A DNA stretch of 64,000 nt. It comes from Mesomycoplasma ovipneumoniae. Its GTDB lineage: Bacteria; Bacillota_I; Bacilli_A; Mycoplasmatales; Metamycoplasmataceae. Of this stretch, positions 34,296 to 45,891 are shown in pieces. A model generated the notes under the pieces. It was not told the origin of the DNA. It saw nothing but the letters and a program-made list of their open reading frames with translations, and did not search any database. The position numbers and the translations under genes are program-made. The stretch covers positions 496,001 through 560,000 of the forward strand of contig NZ_CP124621.1 in the NCBI RefSeq assembly GCF_030012565.1, read 5' to 3'. Each line of letters begins with the position of its first letter. Positions within the stretch are counted from its first letter, which is position 1.

Positions 34296-34609
34296 GCATT
34301 TTTTTTTTTTTTTTCAAAAGGTTAAATTTACAATAATAAAAATTAAAATTCTAGGAAAAAAACACGGATTTACCGTTATTTTTGCATATTTGTATTCAAT
34401 AAAAAGTGAATTTTTGCCATCAAACTGGCAAACTCGGTAAAAACCTGTTTTAATAGTTGGAATAATTATACATTAATTTTGCAAAAAATAAAGAAAAATA
34501 TTGATTTTTCACAAAAAAATAATTTTATAAGAATTTTTTTATGTTTTTTTAATTTTTTAATAAAAAATTATTTTTTTTGATAAAATTAGAAAAGAGTACG
34601 TATAGACAT

Positions 34610-35047
34610 ATGACAAATTCAAAACCAACGTTAAAAACAAGGTTTCGATATATTTTTTTAGGAAAACTGCCTCTTGAACGAAAGTATCGTCCTAAAATCA
34701 TCGAATACTTCTATTTATTTATTGGAAATTTTGTAATTTCTACTTTTTGAGTATTAGTTTTATTAGCTTTTGGAAAATATGAATGGAAAATTTCCGAAAA
34801 TTGAAGTCTAATTTTAGCTAACGAATTTAGTAGTTATTTTTGAAAATTCATAATATCTATTAGCATAACAGCTTGAGTTGTCAATATTTTCTTATGTATT
34901 CACTTGATTTACATTCTTTCAAAAACTGAAGATTATAAATGGGTAACATTTTTGTCAATTTTTACTAATGTTTTTCCATTTTTTAGCTTTTTTAGCTTAA
35001 TTATTTCAGTTTTTGGCTTTTTTAAACACAAAATTGTTTTTAAATAG
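34610..35047 (+). CDS. Small multi-pass membrane protein heading the sugar ABC operon
   Basis: A 145-residue protein with a short basic N-terminus and about three hydrophobic segments, ending in a lysine-rich tail. TGA codons are Trp. It starts 32 bases before the binding-lipoprotein gene on the same strand, so it is probably part of the import operon. I recognise no family. The start ATG follows a weak AAGAG-like site. A possible -10 (GATAAAATT, near 34579) lies upstream, just beyond element C. Confidence 0.65.
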
Positions 35048-35079
35048 ATGTAAAAGTGTTTTTTTTGAAAGGAATTATC

Positions 35080-37545
35080 ATGAAGAAAATAACAAAATCA
35101 ATTTTTGGAATGGTTTCTTTTAGCCCAATTGCCTTAATAGCTTGTGGGGGTCCTGTAAACGAATTTGCCCATAATAAAGAAATTATTGTCGCCGTTGACC
35201 CAGCCCAGACAAATTATTGAAAACAAAATATTGAAGAATTTAACAAAACTGATTCAGCAACAAAAAACGGCTTTAAAATTAGAACTATTTCCAAAAATGT
35301 CTTTTCAGCACTAGATTTTTCAACAGTTGGACACACAGACACAAACAATACACCTGATATTTTTTATGCACCCCAAGACCGAATTACCGATTTAGTCCAA
35401 GGTGGGGCAGTTTCTTATCTTAATGATTTTTTACCTAATTTATTTGACGAAATTACAGCTCAAATTGGTGCTACAGCAACAGAAAAAGAAAATATGAGAA
35501 ATTTCGGGACTGTTTTTGGTCTAAAAGATAACAGAGTCCACTCAGAATTTGTTGGAATCCAACACAACAAAGAAGGAATTGTTCTAGCCTCAACAGAAAA
35601 TGAAGACCAAACCCGGACAATTTTGCAAAATGCAGACACAGATTCACTTGCTGAACTTGTTGAAAAAGGCGAAGGTCTATTTAGAATCCAAGATTTTTGG
35701 TACGGAAATGGTGTTCTTGCTGGTGCCCTTGAAAAAATTGCTCAGCGCGAAAACTTAAAAGACGAAGACGGAAAACCGTTAAATTTAATGTCAAAATTAT
35801 TATATACTAAAAATAATCAATTTACTTCTGGTCTTCTTCATAGTGATATTGATCCGGTTGTTGATGCTAATTTAAAACCGGAAAACAATGAATACCAGCA
35901 GTATTTCCGTGAAGCTTTTAAATCAGTGGCAAAAATTTACTACCCAGTTTTTAAAGCTGCTTATGAAAGTGAAGCTGATTATAAAAATTCAATTTGGTCT
36001 AAAAAGGGAATTTCACAGGCAGACTTAGCGCAAATTATTAAATCTGATATGAATGTTACCCAAAATACAATTTTTCGGCTAATGAAAGAAAAGAAACTAA
36101 AATTTGCAATTATTGGAACTTGAGATGTGCAAAACTCAGAAAAATCTGCAGATGCCAAGTCTTTTTTTAACATCACAAAAGCAACTAATGAAACTGATTT
36201 TAAACAGGCGCTAGGTTCATGATCTTTTTTGATCAACTCTCGAAATAATTCATCATCTCCTGAGCGAAAACAAGCCCTAAATGATCTTTTTAAAATAATG
36301 TTTTCGGCTAAAACAAACACCGCTTATTTCCAAGATGATTCAAAAATTCCGTTTGTAAAAGCGCTAACAAATCAAATCAAACAGGAAGTTGAAAAAATTA
36401 ATCAACCTCTTAGTGTAAAATTTGAAACACTTAAAAAAGACTTAGGATATACAGACGATAATGAAATTGAAAATGCAATAAATGCCCAAATTCAAAAAAC
36501 AGCAAATCCAAAGTATATCAACCAAACAGTTGAGTCAAATTGAGACAAAACAACAAATCCAGATGCTAGCTCAGAAGAAAATTATCTCACTTTTGGGGCG
36601 AGAATTGAAACAGACAATCTTGATGCCAGCCTAGTTGAAAGTGCTAATAAAATTAACAGTTTAATTGAAAAATACCAAAAATTTGCGGCAATCCGTAATA
36701 CTTTAGCAACAATTTTTGGCCAAACAGATTTATCTAAATTCACCGGAAATGGTGAGAGCTGACAAATTGATCAGAGTTTTTTCAAAGTTGGAATTAAAGA
36801 TGCAAAAGCTGGAAAATACGATCTTGATATTTCCCAAAGTGATACTACCGCACACGTTCGTAAAGTTGAGGCTTTCCTTTTTGGCGCAAATGGTGATGAA
36901 CAATCTGAAAAAGACCAAAAAATTGAAAAATACAGTAAATTAATTTTGGAAAATAATCATGATCTTACAAAACTTGAGGCAAGTATTGTTGCTGAAATTA
37001 AAGAAATTCAAGAAAAAGCAAAACTAATTGCCAAAAATCCAGCTGCTGATGCAACAATTGAAAAAATTGCCCGTGCTTATTTAAATAATTATGTTAGTGC
37101 TGCCCTAATTCGCTCATTTGTTAGTCCTGAGACAATTAAGCAAACAAAAGCACAAAAAACTACCACAAAATCAGGTCAAACTGTTGACAAATACACCTTA
37201 GGTGATGCTGAAAAAATTATTAGTGAATACTTAAAATCAAAAAGTTTTGACAAAATTCTTAACGTAATTGACTCAGATAAAACAATTGAAAATCAAGGTG
37301 TTGGAATTCTTAATACCGATAATTCTCGTTTTGACAGATCAAATCCACAATTTAGTTCAACAGTTTGAGGAGCTTGAAATGATCAAACTTTTGGTTCAGA
37401 AGTTTTCCACAAAAGTGTTTTGGGTAAAATTAAAAACGAAGAAGATTTTGCCAAAATATTTTTTGACAAAGTTGCAATTGAATACTACAAAAAAATTCTT
37501 CTTGCAAACCAAGGAACTAGCAGGGTTATTGTAAATTTTAGTTAA
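35080..37545 (+). CDS. Sugar-binding lipoprotein of the maltodextrin-type ABC importer
   Basis: An 821-residue lipoprotein: MKKITKSIFGMVSFSPIALIACGG carries a signal peptide and lipobox LIAC, lipidated at about Cys22. The next stretch (KEIIVAVDPAQTNYWKQNIEEFN, TPDIFYAPQDRITDLVQGG) has the layout of a family 1 extracellular solute-binding protein (MalE-like). It is about twice the usual length; long charged inserts fill the middle. It precedes malF, malG and malK homologs on the same strand. GGAATT lies 5 bases before the ATG. Maltodextrin specificity is inferred from the adjoining glucan enzymes. Confidence 0.8.
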
Positions 37546-37547
37546 AA

Positions 37548-38051
37548 ATGGGGCCTTTTAAATTTAAGATCAACATACCAAAGGCACATTTTTATTTGCT
37601 AATTAGTTTAAGTGCTTTTTTGTCAATCGCGCTTATTAGTTGAATTTTAATCCCTTTTGTTTTTGGGACACATTTAGATCAAATCAGTAAAACAGATCAA
37701 GAAAATCAACGCGAAATTTTAGCCTCAAATTTAGCAGCTGGAAAATTAAGTGCTTATATTGGGACAAATTTATTTGTGATTTTCTTTGGAATTTACCTTT
37801 TTTTGGCTTATTCAAAAGTAAAAATTGGCTATTTATTCTACTTTTTTTGGATTTTTGTCTTTTGTTCAATGGCTGGCTATCCTTTTTTTCAAGGAGCAGA
37901 AAAATTAAACAGTGCTGAATTAATAAGCGGAATTTTTATCTCTATTTTTTGTGGGTTGATTGTTCTTGTGCTGATTTATTCAGTCTACATTTACCGACTT
38001 AAACGAATTATTTCAAAATACAAATTAGCAAGTGGCGGTTTTAATGCATAA
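37548..38051 (+). CDS. Membrane protein within the sugar ABC operon
   Basis: A 167-residue protein with about four hydrophobic segments and short charged loops; no family recognised. It begins two bases after the binding-protein stop and its end overlaps the malF start by eight bases, so translation is coupled to both. The position suggests a role in assembly or function of the importer, but that is inference. Confidence 0.7.
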
Positions 38052-41000
38052 ATTACAACTCTATAATTATTATGGCAAGAAATTTGACACTATTATTGAT
38101 ATTGAGGCTAAAACGCTAAAATCTTATTATCATAGTGCAAAAATTACTCACTCAAGATTTTTAGATAAGATCAAAATTCAAGAAAACATTGAAAAAGAGC
38201 TGTTTTTACGGGCCAGGCAAACAATTCGCGATAATCTAAAACGCGAATTACATAGTCAAAAAATTGCCTTTAAAAATGAGCTAAAAGTTCTCAAAGACGC
38301 TTATATTAAACTTAATTTTGCAGTTTCAGTCGAAAAATTGCTCAGTTTTGAAATTAAAAAAATTGAAAAAGAGCTCAAAAATCTTCGCAATTGATTTAAA
38401 GATTTTTCAAAATCACTCAACCAAACAGAAGATAGCCCGCAAGTTAAAGTTGAATTATTTGAAAAAACAAAAAAATCAACCTTAGAATCTGAAGTTGACT
38501 TAATAAAAAAGCACTTTATTTTCCAAGTTTGCCTAAATTATGTTAGAAAATACCAAGACTTTGATTTTAATCTAAACAAAATTAGCCAATTTCTTGATGA
38601 AGATGGCAAAAAATTCTTATCTCAGTCAAAACTAAAAAGTGATTTTTTTGTCAATTTTTATCAGCAAATTAAACAAAAACAAGAAGAACTCTTAAAAAAA
38701 TCAGCTTTGGCTAAAAAAAATTACACTGAAACAAAACAGTTACAAACTGACTTATATAAAAAAAGAAAGTCAAATTTAGAACTCAAAGCAAAACAAAAAA
38801 TAATTTCGCTCGAATATAGTTATAAAAATGCAATTGATTTCCTAAAACAGCAAGCAAATCAGCAAAATGCAGCCCAAAGAGAATTAATTAGCGAAAAAAA
38901 GAAAGAAATTATCGCTTTTGAGTCCAAAAATATTAGCAAACTAAATGAATTTAAGCACGAAATTAATGCCCAAATTAGCAAAATTAGTGCTCAAAAACAA
39001 AAATATCTCGCCTTTAGTTTGTCCCAAACAAAAATAAATTTCCTTGATCAGGCGATTAAATTATTTTACGACATTCAAAAAAATCAAAATTTTGAAATTC
39101 CAGATTTAGATATTTCCCTAGAAAATCACGGTCAAATTTTAAAAGACAAGCTAGATTTTTTCCATAAATTAAAAGATGAAAATCAACAACTTTTTGATTT
39201 AATTAAAAGTCATTATTTTGGTTTTTATGGTAGCTTTTTAATAAAAAAATTGGCAAAATCAAGTCTAAAATGGCAAATTTTGCTCCAAAAAGCTAAATAT
39301 TTAAAACAATATTCATACAAAGGTCATTATCTTCAAGATCTAGGCTGGGCAACCAGAGAAAAAACGATCGAAGACTTTAAGACACGGATAAAATTTATAA
39401 ATGAAAAAATTCTTGCAAAATACGAGCTTAAAGTTTTAAAATCAAGTCCAGATTTTAAAACTCAGCAAGAAGAAATTAAAACAAAAATCAGTGAAATTAA
39501 GCAAAATTATGTCGAAAGTGTTGCTAAAAACAAAAAGCGACTTCAGCAAAACGAAATTGCCAAAACAGCCTTTAAAAACTTGCAAAAACAAGCCAAAATT
39601 GCAAAAACCGACCAAAAAAGAACGCTGTTTTTGAGCTCAAAAATAACAAAATTCAAACAAATTCTCAAAACAAATAATTACCGTTATTTTAACGAACTAA
39701 AAGTTAACAAGAAAATTTATGAATCAAAAGCAAATGAAGCACTAAAATCTTATCCTGTTGAGACAATAAAAAACGTCCGTTTTATTAGCTTCTTTTTGAA
39801 TTTAATCTTTCCGGGGCTTGCTGAATTATTTGTATTTCGTCAGTTTATCAAAGGATCTTTACTTTCAGTTGTTAGTATAATTTCTTATGCTTTTATAATT
39901 CCCTTTTCATTTGGGGCTTACTGGTCGAAAATGGGCGGAATTCCGGGCTTTGCTGACTTAGGAGCAAATCTGCACTCGCCCCGGGATGGTATTTTTACTG
40001 ATGCACGTTTTTACCTTTTTGGTGGCGTCCTGTCGGTAATTTTAATGGCTTTTGTGCTAATTTACTTTATAATTGGGGCAATTTCGGCTTGAAGAATTGC
40101 AAAAGCAATGGAAGCTGGCGTTGTTCCGGGAAAATGACTCTATTCAAAACAGTGACTCCAGACTACCGGATTTCCGTGAATGATTTCACTAATTGGCCAT
40201 GCTTTAATGATTTTTATCGTTGCTGCGCCAATAATTACTTCAGTTTTAATTTCTTTTACTGACTATGGCTACAATCATGCTGCCCCAGGTCAGACAGTCA
40301 ACTGAGTTGGACTTAAGCAATGAGGAAAATGGTGAGATTATCGCCAACTTGGACTGTTTCAATCATTAGCTTCAGTTCTGGGTTGGACAGCAATTTGGAC
40401 AGTTTTATCAACACTATTTCCAATTGGTCTAGGAATTTTAATTGCAATTTTAACAAATTCTTCCCGAATTAAAGGTAAAAAAATTTTTCGGCTAATATTT
40501 ATTTTACCTTGGGCAGTGCCGGCGTTTGTTTCCTTGTCTTTTATTCGTTCAATGTTTGCCGCTGATTCAAAAGGTTATATTAATTTAATTTTAATTAATT
40601 TAGGACTTATTAAAGACGGAATTTCTTGACTAAATCAAATTGGTACGGCCCGAGTTTTACTAATTGTTGTTCAGACTTGAATTAGTTATGCCTTTATTTT
40701 TATGCTTGTTACCGGAAATCTGCAGGCAATTTCGGGCGAAATTTACGAAGCTGGTGCTGTTGATGGGGCTTCAAAATCGCAAATTTTCTGAAAGCTAACG
40801 CTTCCCCAGCTGCTTCTGGGAATTGCGCCAATGCTAATTGGACAATTTGTCGGCGCCTTTAATAACTTTACAACAATTTCAATTTTTACTGGCGGTGGGC
40901 CTGCTTATGCAAATGCCTCCCCATTTGGCGAGGCCTCAACTGACATTATTATTTCTTGGGTCTTTAAGCTAACAACTCAAGGAATAAAAATTGACGGTCA

Positions 41001-41094
41001 CCAAGCTTTTGCCGCCGCACTTTCAACACTGGCAGCGCTAATTAGTATTAGTTTTGCCCTTCGTGGTTTTATAAAATCAATGCAAAGGAGATAA
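38044..41094 (+). CDS. malF: MalF-type ABC permease with a very large coiled-coil N-terminal region
   Basis: A 1016-residue fusion. Residues 1 to about 580 are Lys/Glu/Gln-rich, strongly helical coiled-coil sequence without membrane segments. From about residue 585 come hydrophobic segments: an N-terminal pair (FFLNLIFPGLAEL), then a binding-protein-dependent permease domain with the EAA loop EIYEAGAVDGASKSQIFWKLTLPQLL that docks MalK. MalF proteins are normally about 300-500 residues. The frame is continuous (TGA read as Trp), with no sign of an internal start. Role: transmembrane import of malto-oligosaccharide, inferred from neighbours. The N-terminal function is unknown. Confidence 0.85.
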
Positions 41095-41098
41095 AATT

Positions 41099-42034
41099 AT
41101 GAACTTATTAGTGTCAAAAATTGCTAGTTATGAGTTTGTTGCCAAAACTTCTAGTCCAAAAAAACGTCTGAATTTAAGCGATGAACGCGATATTAAACCA
41201 ATTGAGTTACTTTGAATTTTTCTTAATTATTTAATTTTAATTTCTTGGTCTGTTGTTGTTTTATTTCCAATAGTTTCACTAGTTATTGCTACTTTTAATG
41301 TCGCTAATACTCGACTTATTACAATTACGCCGTTTGTTTTTGGATTTGATAATTTCACTTATTTATTTACTTCTGAACGGTCTTATTTTTTCTCTTGGTA
41401 CGGAAATACACTAACAATTGCGCTTTTAACGATGGTTATTTCAACTACCGCAGTTGCACTAAATAGTTATGCTTATTCACGTTTTCGTTTCAAAGGTTCA
41501 AAACATTCTTTGACAATAATTATGTTATTGCAAATGATTCCGGCAACTTCTTCGTTAATTTTTCTCTATATTTTAGTCCAAATTGGCCAAATTGGCGGAA
41601 TTTCACCGATATTTATGTTAGTAATTATTTACTCAGGTGGGGCAGTTTCTGGAAATACTTTCATGCTCAAAGCTTATTTAGATAGTATTTCCCGCGAGCT
41701 TGATGATTCAGCAAAAATTGATGGCTGTTCAAATTTTGGTGTTTTTTTCAAAATTTTATTACCAGTTTTACGACCTGCAATAATTATGGTTGCCCTTTGG
41801 TCTTTTTTAACACCATTTACCGATGTTATTTTACCAAGATTTGTGCTTTTCAATATTCAAGACTTAACTCTTGCTGTCGGGCTTGAAACTTTTATTAATG
41901 TTGAGCCAAAACATGTCAATGCTGGTGCCTATGCAGCTGGGGCTCTACTTGCGGCTCTTCCTGCGCTTGGTTTATTTATGTATTTGCAAAAATACATAAT
42001 TGGCGGACTTTCTGAAGGAGCGGTTAAAGGTTAA
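41099..42034 (+). CDS. malG: MalG-type sugar ABC permease
   Basis: A 311-residue inner-membrane permease with six hydrophobic segments. The EAA loop reads ELDDSAKIDGCSNFGVFFKI, typical of MalG/carbohydrate permeases. AAAGGAG precedes the start, and the gene begins four bases after malF and ends two bases before malK. It forms the transmembrane pore with MalF. Confidence 0.92.
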
Positions 42035-42036
42035 TT

Positions 42037-43236
42037 ATGGAAAAAAATAAAAAACTTTTTGAACTTGAAGATCTTAATTTAGATTTAAATCAAATTGATT
42101 TAAATAAGATGGTTGCAAAAATTGGCCAACAACAGGAAGAAACAAAAGGTGCCAAAATTGTTCTTAATAATGTCTCAAAAAAATATGAAGGTAATGACAA
42201 ATATACACTCGAGGCAATTGATCTTACAATTGAAAGTGGTAATTTTTGCATCTTTTTAGGGCCTTCAGGTTCAGGAAAAACAACGCTTTTAAGAATGATT
42301 GCCGGCCTAAATTCAATTACTCAAGGTGATTTAATTTTTAATGGCAAACGGTATAATAACCTGCCACCCCATCAGCGAAATATTGCAATGGTTTTCCAGT
42401 CTTATGCCCTTTATCCACATTTGAATGTTTATGATAATATTTCTTTTGGACTTAAAATTGCAAAAGAAAGACGCGACATTATTGACTCAAAAGTGAAAAA
42501 TGTTGCCCAAATTTTAAAAATCAGCGACTATTTATACTCAAAACCGCGTGATCTTTCTGGTGGTCAACGTCAACGGGTTGCAATTGGACGGGCAATTGCT
42601 CGTGCACCGCAAGTTTTTTTAATGGACGAACCACTTTCAAATTTAGATGCAAAATTACGTGAATCAATGCGCCGTGAAATTGTAAATATTCACCGAATGC
42701 TCAAAACTACAAGTATTTATGTAACTCATGATCAACTTGAGGCAATGACGATGGGAAACCAAATTGTAGTTTTTAATGATGGTAAAATTCAGCAAAATGG
42801 AACCGGAAAAGAATTATATTTTAAACCTAAAAACACTTTTGTTGCCACTTTTATCGGTTCGCCAACAATGAATTTATTTGATTGTATCGTTGAGAACAAC
42901 CAAATAAAGGCTAAAAAAGCTCCAATTTGATTTGAAGTTGACCAAAAATTGGCAAATTTATTAAGTCAAAATCAAGAATTACAAGTCGGCTTTCGTTCTG
43001 AAGATATTTATCTAAATCAAGATCAGGCCCAATTTGACGGTATTATTACTAATGTTGAGTTAATTGGTAAAGATCAACTTGTTGCAATTAAAGTTAGCGA
43101 TCAACTCGAACTAATTTCCAACCAGAACAATATTTTTGAATACTTTTTAGATCAAAAAGTTAAACTCAGCTTTAATTTAGAACGGATCCACATTTTTGAT
43201 GCAATAACAAAGGAGCGAATTGATCTTGATAACTAA
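42037..43236 (+). CDS. malK: MalK-type ABC transporter ATPase
   Basis: A 399-residue ATPase energising sugar import. After an N-terminal extension of about 40 residues come Walker A GPSGSGKTT (75-83), Q-loop MVFQSYALYPH, signature LSGGQRQRVAIGRA, Walker B LMDEPLSNLDAKLR (Asp197, Glu198) and H-loop YVTHDQ. A C-terminal MOPB/OB-like regulatory domain follows (GFRSEDIYL), as in MalK/MsmK. One TGA codon in the C-terminal part is Trp. Confidence 0.95.
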
Positions 43237-43918
43237 TTTAGAATCACGAAGCGCTAAAATTTACTTTTTTATCGCACCCTATTTTACTCGTAAAGTTTTA
43301 CAATTAATAAGTAAAATTTTACTTTTAATAATTATAATTTTCTCTTTTGTCCAAATTTGACAGTTTCTTGAACGAATTGATTGGGAAATTGATTTTGTTT
43401 CAAAAGGTAGTTTTTCTAATTTAACTACTCAAGAAATTACTGAAATTGCTAGAAGCAAATCAACTTCATTGCCACTTTGACCGATTTTTATTAGTTTAAT
43501 TTCACTTGTTATTGTTTTTGGTTTTATTCTGTTTTTTTTAATTTTAGCACAACATATTTATTTATGAAAACAATTTGGCGATCTTAAAGGATTTTATAAA
43601 TTTATTTTTACTTTATCTATAATTATTTTTATTTTAAGTTTCTTTATTGTTGCCCTTCAACCGGCTCAAGTTGAGCAAAATGTTAATGTAAAAATTGGCG
43701 AAACCACCGTCACAGATTCAATTTTTTCTGATTTTCCTAATTATACAAAAATGTGAATAAGTCTAATTTTTAGCTTTTTAATTTTGATTTTACAAATAAG
43801 TGCAAAATCAAAATTTGGAGCTCTTGAAAAAGACAAAACTTTAGCAAAAAAACCTTTTGAAACAAAAAGTCTTGAAGCAAAAATAAACAAAATTATCCAA
43901 AAAAATTCCAACAGCTAA
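43220..43918 (+). CDS. Membrane protein at the end of the sugar ABC operon (TTG start)
   Basis: About 232 residues with four hydrophobic segments; TGA codons read as Trp. There is no ATG. AAAGGAG (43209-43215) lies inside the 3' end of malK and serves TTG at 43220 or 43226, so the gene overlaps malK by about 17 bases. The layout resembles the other two small membrane proteins of this operon. Function unknown. Confidence 0.65.
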
Positions 43919-44076
43919 TTATATTTAAACATTTTCGCGAGTTTACCAGCTTGATAGATAATCTTAAAAAGTGTACTGATTATTTTGGGCACTTTTTTAA
44001 TTTTTTTGGTAAAAATTAATTACCTATTTTAAAACACTGGCAAAAATCAATTTATGGATAAAATAACAAAAATCAT

Positions 44077-44335
44077 AAAAAAATACAACTACTATTTAAA
44101 CTCAATGTAAATAGAGAACTCGTTTTTATTTACATTGAGCCTAAAAAAATATGTGAAGTTTTGAAAGAGCCATAATCAAAAGCCATAAATTTATAGATTT
44201 CTAAACGGTTAAATTTATGGCATACCATCATATTTAAAAATATAATGGAAAATTCGCATTTTCTGATTTTTTAGATAAAAAACATAACTAATTCCCCTTA
44301 GTTCAATATCAAAATTTATTAATTATTCTTAGTGA
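44077..44335 (-). ncRNA. Putative structured RNA of dispersed element D
   Basis: The central stem here is GCCATAAATTTA/TAAATTTATGGC. Relative to copy A, two base pairs have changed on both arms (T-A to A-T and G-C to A-T), keeping perfect pairing. This is direct covariation evidence. The micro-ORF is Met-Phe-Phe-Ile-stop after AAGGGG. Confidence 0.55.
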
Positions 44336-44340
44336 ACATA

Positions 44341-44368
44341 ATTATAACAGAAATTTTTTTTAAACCAA
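44341..44368 (-). promoter_or_regulatory. Promoter of dispersed element D
   Basis: Minus strand: -35 TTGGTT, 16-bp spacer, -10 TATAAT (44341-44346) with TG extension; poly(A) of 16 upstream. Confidence 0.68.
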
Positions 44369-44518
44369 GCATTTTTTTTTTTTTTTTCGAGTTTCCCTAT
44401 TTGATGTGATAATTTTAAAAATTGCTAAAGGAACAACATGTCTGCTGTCCTTTTAAATTAAAAATATTTGTATGTTGAATTTATATTTTTAATTTGGAAA
44501 AAACTACTAGATTTTTAT

Positions 44519-45418
44519 CTAATTGTCATTTTTATGAAAGTATTTTTTATTTACTTCATCTTCAAATTTCTTTATTAAGTTTTGATGGTTTTTTAAAAAC
44601 CATTTTTTGTGATTTTCAAGATATTCTTTTCTAATACTAGAATCATTTAAATCGTTAGGCACTCTTTTAATTCTTTCATCTCCACTATCAAAACCTGTAA
44701 AATCTTCTTCTAATCTTTCCTTGCACATTTGAACATACTCTTCATTAATTTCTATCCCTATACCTCGTCTATTAGTTTGCTGGCAAACTCTAAGCATTGT
44801 TCCACTACCAACAAATGGGTCAAGTACAGTATCATTTTCATTCGATGAAGCTAAAATCATTCTTTCATATAAAGCTTCTGGTTTTTGTGTGGGATGTTTT
44901 TTTCTATTCTTATTACAATAATGCATATGAGAAAATTGCCATACATTTCCCGGATTTGAACCCCTCATATTATTTATTGAACGGTAAAATTTTTGTGGAA
45001 TTCTTATATCGTCTAAGTTAAAGGTGAATTTACTTTTATGCTTGGTAAACATTAGTATATCATCGTGTCTAGGGGAAAACCCTTTTGTCTTCCCTACCCC
45101 TTGTGTATAAAACCAAGTTATCCATGAATTAAAATGCATATTCAATTCTTTTTCAAGTATGCTATAGATATATGATATATATCTCATACCCATAAAAATA
45201 TATATAGTTCCATCATCTTTTAGTACTCTTTTTGCTTCGGTAAGCCACTGTCTTGAAAATTCTAAATACTCTTCAAATTCCAAATTATCTTTATTATTTC
45301 CATAATCTTTATTCAAATTGTATGGCGGATCTGTGACAATTAAATTAATACTTTTAGATTCAATTTTTTTAAGTTCTTCAATTGCATTTCCACAAATTAT
45401 TTTTAAAGTTTTATCCAT
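44519..45418 (-). CDS. Type II beta-class DNA methyltransferase (DpnA/MboI-like adenine type)
   Basis: A 299-residue SAM-dependent methyltransferase. Catalytic DPPY is at residues 30-33, before the SAM motif DPFVGSGT near residue 197: the beta-class order. HPTQKPEALYERMI precedes the SAM motif. The middle (SWITWFYTQGVGKTKGFSPRHDDI) and C-terminal PNDLNDSS..EYLENHKKWFLKNH look like DpnA-type GATC methylases, but that specificity is from memory and needs comparison. All Trp codons are TGG, unlike most neighbours, suggesting recent acquisition from a standard-code bacterium. Its start overlaps the endonuclease gene by 16 bases. Confidence 0.88.
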   Translation of the reverse strand: MDKTLKIICGNAIEELKKIESKSINLIVTDPPYNLNKDYGNNKDNLEFEEYLEFSRQWLTEAKRVLKDDGTIYIFMGMRYISYIYSILEKELNMHFNSWITWFYTQGVGKTKGFSPRHDDILMFTKHKSKFTFNLDDIRIPQKFYRSINNMRGSNPGNVWQFSHMHYCNKNRKKHPTQKPEALYERMILASSNENDTVLDPFVGSGTMLRVCQQTNRRGIGIEINEEYVQMCKERLEEDFTGFDSGDERIKRVPNDLNDSSIRKEYLENHKKWFLKNHQNLIKKFEDEVNKKYFHKNDN

Positions 45419-45879
45419 TTATTTTTAATTGCCTCTCTATAGAAATCTTCAATTGTTCTTCTGCTACTATGCAAATATTTTTTATCTAATAATTGACACA
45501 TTTCCCAGGTAGTTCTTCTTTTAAAACTAACATAATGAATATCTTTTATTTGTATTTGGCCAGTGCCTAGAGCCGGATTATAGCTTATGTCATTATCTCC
45601 TATAAATTTTAAGTCATACGCATTAAAGTCAACAACTTGCATAACACCATCCGTCAATTGTGTTCGTTCATTTCTTTCTGAATAAACTTTATGCTTAATC
45701 GACAACACTATAAACATATAGTCAGGATCAACTACATAAGCTGTCCTAATCCTAGAAAAAGAAGTAATATTAGGACCTTTCCCACTATCAACAATATCAT
45801 TTGCAGTCGCCTTTACATCAATATTTCCTGTAAGAACTTTAACATTATCCTTCTTAAACTCGAGTATAATGTCTGCCAT
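45403..45879 (-). CDS. Type II restriction endonuclease, C-terminal part
   Basis: 158 residues from ATG 45879. The start ADIILEF and later NIDVKATA give a D...(D)XK spacing consistent with a PD-(D/E)XK nuclease core, followed by a C-terminal helical region. It is in the same frame as the upstream 98-residue piece, separated only by one TAA and four codons. Together they make about 261 codons, a normal length for one endonuclease. Either one gene was split by a nonsense mutation or this is a two-polypeptide enzyme. All Trp codons are TGG. Partner of the adjacent methylase by position. Confidence 0.6.
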   Translation of the reverse strand: MADIILEFKKDNVKVLTGNIDVKATANDIVDSGKGPNITSFSRIRTAYVVDPDYMFIVLSIKHKVYSERNERTQLTDGVMQVVDFNAYDLKFIGDNDISYNPALGTGQIQIKDIHYVSFKRRTTWEMCQLLDKKYLHSSRRTIEDFYREAIKNKWIKL

Positions 45880-45891
45880 CCATAATCTTTC

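Larger units (their letters stand above)
33808..34437 (-). mobile_element. Dispersed element, copy C (both terminal inverted repeats)
   Basis: The clearest copy: 630 bp bounded by CCGAGTTTCCCAGTTTGA and TCAAACTGGCAAACTCGG. The ends match as inverted repeats except for one base pair. It lies between pulA and the divergent ABC-importer operon. About 50 bp on each side are direct duplicates (33758-33807 and 34442-34492, both ending in ATTAATTTTGCAAAAAAT). The poly(A) tract is 16 nt (34299-34314 on the plus strand as T). Confidence 0.82.
43938..44387 (-). mobile_element. Dispersed element, copy D (left end and core; right end replaced)
   Basis: The left inverted repeat (CGAGTTTACCAGCTTGA) and the full structured core are present. 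Right after the poly(T) tract (16 nt, 44372-44387) the sequence changes to another left-end-like motif (CGAGTTTCCCTATTTGATG, 44388 onward), so the normal right end is missing. This copy borders the type II RM island. The remainder, 44422-44518, shows nothing recognisable. Confidence 0.75.

Noticed and set aside
45691..45885. Plus-strand open frame across the endonuclease gene
   Set aside because: It is antisense to the better-supported restriction gene and has no recognisable features.
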